Shown one piece after another: positions 57,840-64,000 of a stretch of DNA of 64,000 bases. The position numbers and the translations under genes were made by a program. Numbering within the stretch: position 1 is the stretch's first letter; each line of letters starts with the position of its first letter. Under the pieces are notes generated by a model. The model searched no databases and was not told the origin of the DNA. It saw only the letters and a list, made by a program, of their open reading frames with translations. Source of the DNA: Gammaproteobacteria bacterium Ga0074134 (GTDB taxonomy: Bacteria; Pseudomonadota; Gammaproteobacteria; Ga0077554; Ga007554); the NCBI GenBank assembly GCA_001464965.1, contig LNEJ01000045.1:1-64000 (forward strand). The letters are read 5' to 3'.

Positions 57840-58682
57840 CTATGCGGACGTTCCCCAGCGACGATGTACGAGCCGCTGTTCCAGGCGGCTGAACAGCCAG
57901 CGATCGGTCATCAGGCCAACGAACATGATGACCATCATTACCGCCACCACCAGCGACATATCGTGCAGTTCGCGGCCCCGCTCCAGCAGTGAGCCCAGGC
58001 CAACCCCCACCAGCAGCAGCTCGGCAGCCATTAATGAGCGCCAGGCAAACGACCAGCCCAGCTTTGCTCCGGTGAGTATGGCGGGTAGCGTGGCGGGCAG
58101 CATCACATGTACGTACAGCCGCCAGCCGCTCGCGCCCAGCACATGGGCCGCACGCATATAAAGCGGCGGCATGTTTTTGACCCCGTCGCGTGTCGCCAGG
58201 GTCAACGCCATGAGGGCGCCCATCACTACCACAAAGATCATCGCGCTCTCGCCCAGGCCGAACCACAGCACCGCCAGAGGCAGCCAGCAAATACTCGGCA
58301 GTGCCTGTAGCCCCATCGCAAGCATCCCGACTGTTTCGTTCAGCCAGCGCACGCGGCCCAGCAACAGGCCCAGCGGTATGCCGATGCATAGCGCCAGGCC
58401 GTATCCGATCAGCAGTCGTTGCAGGCTGATGGCGATGGCGGCCGGCAGCGATTTATCGCTCATGCCAAGCCATAGTGTTTCCGTCACCTGCGGCAAGGAG
58501 GGGAAAATCATCTCATCCCACACTTCCAGCCATACCAGCGCTTGCCACAGGCCAAACAAAGAGGCAAAAAAGGCCAGACGCATTGCGTAGATGCGCCAGC
58601 GTTCGAGCCGGTCCTTGCGTGCCTTGGTTTGCGCGATGGCGGAGAGCACCGCAGAGGGGGCCTGGTGTACAACGGTACTCAT
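57840..58682 (-). CDS. SsuC/TauC-like ABC transporter permease
   Basis: 280 aa; MLPATLPAILTGAKLGWSFAWRSLMAAEL EAA-loop. Confidence 0.9.
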   Translation of the reverse strand: MSTVVHQAPSAVLSAIAQTKARKDRLERWRIYAMRLAFFASLFGLWQALVWLEVWDEMIFPSLPQVTETLWLGMSDKSLPAAIAISLQRLLIGYGLALCIGIPLGLLLGRVRWLNETVGMLAMGLQALPSICWLPLAVLWFGLGESAMIFVVVMGALMALTLATRDGVKNMPPLYMRAAHVLGASGWRLYVHVMLPATLPAILTGAKLGWSFAWRSLMAAELLLVGVGLGSLLERGRELHDMSLVVAVMMVIMFVGLMTDRWLFSRLEQRLVHRRWGTSA

Positions 58683-59461
58683 CGGTCTATTCCTTCCTCG
58701 TGGGTGGTCTGTAACACTTCGCTACGCAAGTCGTCGCGGATGGTCGCCGCGATTTTGACCAGCCCGATGTCCTCAATATGGCGGGGGCGGGGCAGGTCGA
58801 TTTCATAGGTATTCTTTACCTGGCCCGGACGCGCGGTCATGACGATGACGCGGGTGCCGAGCCGCACCGCTTCGCGCACATTGTGGGTGACGAAGATGAC
58901 GGTTTTGCGAGTGCTTGCCCACAAGCCTTCCAGCTCATCGTGGAGCATGTCTCGGGTTTGGGCGTCCAGCGCGGCAAACGGTTCGTCCATGAGCAGGATG
59001 TCAGGGTTCGGCGCCAATGCCCGTGCCAGAGCCACGCGCTGTTTCATGCCGCCCGACAGCTCATGCACCCATGCCTGGGTGAAGCGCGACAAGTGCACCA
59101 TATTCAGCAGCTTTTCGGCACGCTCGCGCCTTTCCGGCTCGGGCACGCCGGCCATCTTAAGCCCGAACATGACGTTCTGCAGGACGTTAAGCCACGGAAA
59201 GAGGCCGGACTCCTGAAACATTACCACACGGTCGGGGCCGGGGCCGGTCACGGGCTTGCCATTTGCGATCACGCGGCCGGTGTCCGGTTTTGCCAGCCCT
59301 GCGACCAGGTTCAGCAGGGTGGACTTACCGCAACCCGACGGGCCAACAATGCAGACGAATTCGCCTTCATCTATCGACAGCGAAGTCTCCGCCAGCGCCT
59401 GCACAGCGCCGGAGTTCGACCAGAACACCTGGGATACGCCGTTGATCTCCACTTTGGGCAT
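58679..59461 (-). CDS. SsuB/TauB-like ABC transporter ATP-binding protein
   Basis: [49 protein letters not shown]. Confidence 0.93.
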   Translation of the reverse strand: MPKVEINGVSQVFWSNSGAVQALAETSLSIDEGEFVCIVGPSGCGKSTLLNLVAGLAKPDTGRVIANGKPVTGPGPDRVVMFQESGLFPWLNVLQNVMFGLKMAGVPEPERRERAEKLLNMVHLSRFTQAWVHELSGGMKQRVALARALAPNPDILLMDEPFAALDAQTRDMLHDELEGLWASTRKTVIFVTHNVREAVRLGTRVIVMTARPGQVKNTYEIDLPRPRHIEDIGLVKIAATIRDDLRSEVLQTTHEEGIDR

Positions 59462-59482
59462 TGCGCTTCTCCTGATCCAGTA

Positions 59483-60517
59483 TTAGCGCTTGACCGTAGC
59501 GGTGACAGTGACCAAGGGTTTGCCGCGTTCGCGCAAAACCTCATTGAGCAGTGACAGGTCAAAAATGGGCTGCACATCGGGTGGCTGGGCGCCCGGTAAA
59601 TATCGCAATTCCCAGGCCTGTCTGGCACTCTTCAGGAGTGCGCCAGAGATGGGGTCGTAAGTAGCCGCGATGCGTGTAAAGGCTTCATCCAGCAGCGCCG
59701 CGGGCAGAGGCTTGCCCATCAGCTTGGCCAACTCCGCGTTGATGATACGCTTGGCCTCATCGGGATTCTTAATGATCGCTTCTGTAATGTCGACGTGGGT
59801 GGCGACAAAGCGTTTCACCAAGGCACGGTTTTTCGCCAGAAAATCAGTGCGTGCGACTAGCAGGGTGGCGGGAAACTTGCTCGCCGGCCACAAGTTTCTT
59901 TCGTCCACAAACAGCGCGCCACCGGCTTCCTGTATCAAGCGCGTGGCCCATGGCTCCGGCACCCAGGCGGCATCCAGCTCCTTGCGCTGGAACAGGGTGA
60001 AGATTTCCGGGTTTTTGACCGGCATGACCTGCACACTGTCAGCACTGTCACCCGTATCCAGGCCATTGGCCTTGAGCCAGGAACGCAGGGCGACATCCTG
60101 GGTGTTGCCCAGCCCCGGCACCGCCACCCGCTTGCCTCTCAAATCAGCCGGGTTGCGGATGCCCATATCCTTGCGCACCACCAGCGCTACCCCGCCACTG
60201 GCCGCACCGGCAATGACGCGCAGCACCCGGCCTTTGGAGCGGACATAGGCGTTGACGGCGGGGCTGGGGCCGACATAGGCAAGATCCAGTTCACCTGCCA
60301 GCAAGGCCTCCATGGCGGACGCGCCGGCATTGAACGCCATCCACTCAATCTTGACCCCGGCATCCTTTTCGAATTCACCCGTTTCCCGGCCAACCAGCGG
60401 CTGAGGGTGGGTGAGATTGGGGAAATGCCCGACACGTAACACTGAATCCGCGTAGGCGGATGAACCTGCTGCGAGTGACAAAATCACGCCATAAAAACCT
60501 GCTAACCACCAACGCAT
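59483..60517 (-). CDS. SsuA-like sulfonate ABC transporter substrate-binding protein
   Basis: signal peptide; RVGHFPNLTHPQPLVGRETGEFEKDAGVKIEWMAFNAGASAMEALLAGELDLAYVGPSPAVNAYV. Confidence 0.9.
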   Translation of the reverse strand: MRWWLAGFYGVILSLAAGSSAYADSVLRVGHFPNLTHPQPLVGRETGEFEKDAGVKIEWMAFNAGASAMEALLAGELDLAYVGPSPAVNAYVRSKGRVLRVIAGAASGGVALVVRKDMGIRNPADLRGKRVAVPGLGNTQDVALRSWLKANGLDTGDSADSVQVMPVKNPEIFTLFQRKELDAAWVPEPWATRLIQEAGGALFVDERNLWPASKFPATLLVARTDFLAKNRALVKRFVATHVDITEAIIKNPDEAKRIINAELAKLMGKPLPAALLDEAFTRIAATYDPISGALLKSARQAWELRYLPGAQPPDVQPIFDLSLLNEVLRERGKPLVTVTATVKR

Positions 60518-60637
60518 ATCGTTAATCTCCTTAAAGTTGTGTAATGCACGTGGGGCGAACTATATGGGATTTTGTTTAGAATAAAAAATAATATAATATG
60601 TTAATCTTATAACTTTATATTATATATTGGTGATCGT

Positions 60638-61558
60638 ATGAATATTCAGCAATTGCGTTACATCCGTGAAGTGGCGCGTTCGGGGCTCAGTGTTTCAGCC
60701 GCCGCCAAAAAACTGCACACCGCCCAGCCCGGCATCAGCAACCAGATCCGCTTGCTGGAGGAAGAGCTGAATGTAGATATCTTCGAGCGCGGCGCCAAAC
60801 GCCTGACCGGGCTGACCTTGCCGGGCAAGGCGGTGCTGGCAATAGCGGAGCGCATTTTGCGCGACATGGAGAACATCAGGCAGGTGGGCGAGGAATTTTC
60901 CAATGAAACCATCGGCGCATTTTCCATAGCCACCACCCACACCCAGGCACGCTACGCCCTGCCTCCCGTGGTGAAGGCCTTCACCGAACGCTATCCCGGC
61001 GTGAGCCTGCACATGCACCAGGGCAATCCGGCGCAAGTCACCGAATTTGTCAGATCGGGGGTGTCGGATATAGCGATAGCCACGGAGACGCTTACCTCGT
61101 TCGAGGATCTGGCGACCTTGCCGTGTTACCAATGGAACCGCAGCGTGGTGGCGCCGCCCGGCCATCCGGTGTTGGATGAGAAGCCGCTGACGCTAGAGGC
61201 GATTGCCCGCTATCCCATCGTTACCTATGACTCCGCCTTCACCGGGCGCTCCAAGATCAACCAGGCCTTCGAGTCGCGTGGCCTGGAGCCGAATGTGGTC
61301 TTTACCGCGCTCGACTCGGACGTGATCAAGACCTATGTTGAACTGGGGTTGGGGATAGGGCTGCTCACCAGCATGGCCTTTGACCCTGCGCGCGACACAA
61401 GCCTGCGCGCCATCGACGCCGCGCACCTGTTTGAACCCAGCACCACCCGTATCGGTATCCGCCGCGGCAGCTATCTGCGCGGCTATATGTACGCCTTCAT
61501 CGAACTCTTCGCGCCGCACTTGACGCGCAAGGTGGTGGAGGGGGCGATGGCGGGATAA
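60638..61558 (+). CDS. cysB: LysR-type regulator CysB
   Basis: MNIQQLRYIREVARSGLSVSAAAKKLHTAQPGISNQIRLLEEELNVDIFERGAKRLTGLT; next to sulfur genes. Confidence 0.92.
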   Translation: MNIQQLRYIREVARSGLSVSAAAKKLHTAQPGISNQIRLLEEELNVDIFERGAKRLTGLTLPGKAVLAIAERILRDMENIRQVGEEFSNETIGAFSIATTHTQARYALPPVVKAFTERYPGVSLHMHQGNPAQVTEFVRSGVSDIAIATETLTSFEDLATLPCYQWNRSVVAPPGHPVLDEKPLTLEAIARYPIVTYDSAFTGRSKINQAFESRGLEPNVVFTALDSDVIKTYVELGLGIGLLTSMAFDPARDTSLRAIDAAHLFEPSTTRIGIRRGSYLRGYMYAFIELFAPHLTRKVVEGAMAG

Positions 61559-61593
61559 GAGCGAATGAATGGCCCATACTTATGGAGCCTCTG

Positions 61594-61850
61594 AATAATC
61601 CTAAAAACGGCAGTTGACCGCTTCTCTGGACGGCTAGCAATATGTTTCTAATGAATTTTATCCTGCCCTGCAGGTTCACCCGTTTGGTTAGTTCGCTACG
61701 GGGCGGATTGCACGATTTTCAGTGCGCATGGCAGCGTTGCAATTCCTTGGAATGGAACAACCATTCCGCGTCGTTGCGCCTCATTGTGCCCTTCACCCCG
61801 AAAATCACACACTCTGCCCCCCATCCAACTGCCGTTTTTAGGATAATCCC
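61594..61850. mobile_element. MITE-like element with ~19-26 bp inverted ends
   Basis: atcctaaaaacggcagttg (61598-61616) vs caactgccgtttttaggat (61826-61844); no coding content. Confidence 0.65.
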
Positions 61851-61963
61851 GCTTTTTCACGGTGATCCGCACTCACATCGGTGGCTGATGATCAGTGTGT
61901 TGGGTCTCGGTAATCGCTCCATGCGTTGCACCCGTGAAGGCGTAGCCCACGACCCGTGCCCCA

Positions 61964-62227
61964 TTATTTTGAATAGGCTTCCTTTCGGTGTCTGACTCGA
62001 ATGATTTCTATGATCAATTCGGATTGAAGGACGTTGTAAATGATCCGGTAATCGCCGACCCGGACGCGGTAGCTATGTTCTGATCCGACGAGTTTTTTGC
62101 TTCCTGTGGGGTGGGGGTTCGTTGCCAGAGATTCGACTGTCCCTAATATTTTGAGAAGTTCCTTCTTCTCTAACGATCTCGCTTCCTTCTGCGCCGAGCG
62201 CTTCCATGCGATTTTATAGAATGCCAT
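61964..62227 (-). CDS. type II toxin, RelE family
   Basis: MAFYKIAWKRSAQKEARSLEKKELLKIL...SYRVRVGDYRIIYNVLQSELIIEIIRVRHRKEAY. Confidence 0.93.
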   Translation of the reverse strand: MAFYKIAWKRSAQKEARSLEKKELLKILGTVESLATNPHPTGSKKLVGSEHSYRVRVGDYRIIYNVLQSELIIEIIRVRHRKEAYSK

Positions 62228-62414
62228 CTCGTTTCAGTCCGGATACGAATTCGTCATGGGAGGTTGCGGGTTCTTCGTGCCTCTCTGCGGCCGCAGCCAA
62301 ATCTTCGATGTCCTCCATAAGTTCCTGGAACTGAGCTATTGGCAGGATGACCGCAGTTTTTTTGCCGGTTTCATTCGTGATGTATTGGGGTTTCAGGTTT
62401 TTCAGATTTATCAT
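62214..62414 (-). CDS. RelB/Phd-type antitoxin
   Basis: MINLKNLKPQYITNETGKKTAVILPIAQFQELMEDIEDLAAAAERHEE; overlaps toxin by 14 nt. Confidence 0.85.
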   Translation of the reverse strand: MINLKNLKPQYITNETGKKTAVILPIAQFQELMEDIEDLAAAAERHEEPATSHDEFVSGLKRDGIL

Positions 62415-62689
62415 GGCCGTTTCTCCGGTGCCGGGATCTTCGTTGATCATTCTATATGTTCGGTTTCTGTGCTGCCAGTTGTGGTGGCCTGGGCGGGGCA
62501 AATATAAGTCCATAAGATTTGCTGTATTTCGATCAGGGTTGCGCCTTGTGTGTCATATGTGCAACACAACTTCCTGCCCTGTTGCTTTTTTTGAAAAAGT
62601 TGTTGCATTTCCGCTAAACCCTCATTACAGTCCAGGCTGTGTCACTTTCAATGTGGCCTTCCAAACCTACTTTAAGGGAGAATTTACAA

Positions 62690-63817
62690 ATGCAGAAAAA
62701 ACTGATTGCTTTGGCCGTCGCCGGTGTATTGGCCGCCCCGCTTGCTGCGCAGGCGGGTGTGGAAGTGTATGGTCAGGCGCGGATGTCGGTCGATTACAGC
62801 AACAACGACGATGTTGCCCCGAATGACAAGAGCGCCCTCTCCGTCTCCAGCAACAAGTCCCGAATCGGCTTCAAGGGCAGCGAGGATTTTGGTAACGGCC
62901 TGAAGGGCCTGTGGCAGATCGAGCAGGGCGTGAAATTCGACAGCGGCACGTGGGGCAATGAAGCGCGTGACACCTTCCTCGGTTTGGGCGGCAACTTTGG
63001 TACCGTGCTGGCCGGCAAGCTGAGCACCCCCTACCGCACCTCTACAGAGCGCCTGGATGTGTTCAAGGACACCAAGGCCGACTATAACGCCATCGTCGGC
63101 AGTGTCGGTAGCGCCGGGCAACTGACTGGTGACACCAACGTCGGCAACCTGCGCACCAACAACTCGCTGGCCTATGTGACGCCAAATATGAACGGCTTCC
63201 AGGGCACGCTGGCCTATGTCGCCAACTATAATGATCTGCTGTCCACCTCGCCGTCTCCCGGTGTTACCATATTTGGTACTGGCGACAACCTGCCGCGCAC
63301 CAAGGACGATGGCAAGAAGGACGCCTACAGCCTGAGTGGTACCTACGACAACGGCCCACTGTACCTGGCGGCGGCCTATGAGGCGCTGAACAAGGCTGGT
63401 CTGGGCGGCGGCACCGGCACCCCGAGCACCAAGTCCTGGAAAGTGGGCGGCGGCTGGAATTTCGGTCAGGGCACCACCATCGGCGCGTTGTTCGAGAACA
63501 TGGATCTGGGTGGCAGCACGGGTGACCGCAACGCCTGGTACCTGAGCGGTATGCACAAGATGGATGCCTTTAACGTCAAGGCGGCCTACGGCGCTGCGGA
63601 CAAGTGGAGTGGCACAGGGCTGAGCGATACCGGCGCGCAGCAATTTTCGGTTGGTGCAGGCTATGATCTGTCCAAAACCACCGAGGCCTATGCCCTGTAC
63701 ACCCAGGTCAGCAACGACAAGCGCGGCGCCTATGGTCTTGAGAGCATTTCAGGTTTCAACGACAAGACCGTGTCGTCCTTCTCGCTGGGTATCAAGCACG
63801 CGTTCTCGTCCAAGTAA
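62690..63817 (+). CDS. Gram-negative porin
   Basis: signal peptide MQKKLIALAVAGVLAAPLAAQA; GVEVYGQARMSVDYSNND...terminal F-like beta strand SSFSLGIKHAFSSK. Confidence 0.93.
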   Translation: MQKKLIALAVAGVLAAPLAAQAGVEVYGQARMSVDYSNNDDVAPNDKSALSVSSNKSRIGFKGSEDFGNGLKGLWQIEQGVKFDSGTWGNEARDTFLGLGGNFGTVLAGKLSTPYRTSTERLDVFKDTKADYNAIVGSVGSAGQLTGDTNVGNLRTNNSLAYVTPNMNGFQGTLAYVANYNDLLSTSPSPGVTIFGTGDNLPRTKDDGKKDAYSLSGTYDNGPLYLAAAYEALNKAGLGGGTGTPSTKSWKVGGGWNFGQGTTIGALFENMDLGGSTGDRNAWYLSGMHKMDAFNVKAAYGAADKWSGTGLSDTGAQQFSVGAGYDLSKTTEAYALYTQVSNDKRGAYGLESISGFNDKTVSSFSLGIKHAFSSK

Positions 63818-63949
63818 GACGGTGACGCGTCACGTATGACACGTGGCGAATGATGTGAATGCGGCAGGGGGACATTGTCACCTTTACGGTGAGTCTCTAG
63901 CCGCGTTACGGTTCGCCGCAGGCCGCGCGTAACAAAAGTAGTAATTCGA

Positions 63950-63980
63950 CGGGCGCCCTTATCAGGCGCCCGTTTTTTGT
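63950..63980 (+). terminator. rho-independent terminator after porin
   Basis: cgggcgcccttatcaggcgcccgttttttgt. Confidence 0.8.
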
Positions 63981-64000
63981 TGGGTGCGCCATGCGCACCA

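Overview
64-kb chromosomal window, most likely from a GC-rich sulfur-metabolising proteobacterium (taxon is inference). Recognisable loci: leuS; amt with a sigma54/NtrC-like promoter; bfr and bfd separated by two small RTX-repeat genes; a MacAB-like efflux operon; mazG; a GGDEF response regulator; an S8 peptidase; grxD; an asparagine-synthase-like amidotransferase; OmpA/TSP3; DUF481; mscL; an OmpR-type regulator; sodB; argD-argF; gltX; nitrilase-tldD-darP-pmbA; corA; an mla operon with a TolC-family gene inside it; ibaG-murA-hisGDCBHAF; PAP2; prkB; an APS reductase / sulfite reductase-TusA / TauE / sulfonate-ABC / CysB block; and a porin. The most interesting parts lie between or inside these genes: (1) an AT-rich island after hisF with a Tse2-like toxin/partner pair, bounded by a 10-nt complementary signature typical of integron cassettes, next to a second, oppositely oriented cassette-like unit with an attC-like site and no integrase in the window; (2) a ~143-bp palindromic repeat family (two full copies, one variant, one degenerate copy, one solo end) with compensatory changes in its stems, one copy forming the C-terminus of a response regulator; (3) a 265-bp MITE with perfect 29-bp TIRs and a TTA target duplication, inserted directly before the start codon of an ABC ATPase; (4) a palindromic repeat inserted in frame in leuS. 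All calls come from reading the sequence and from family knowledge; no searches were run.
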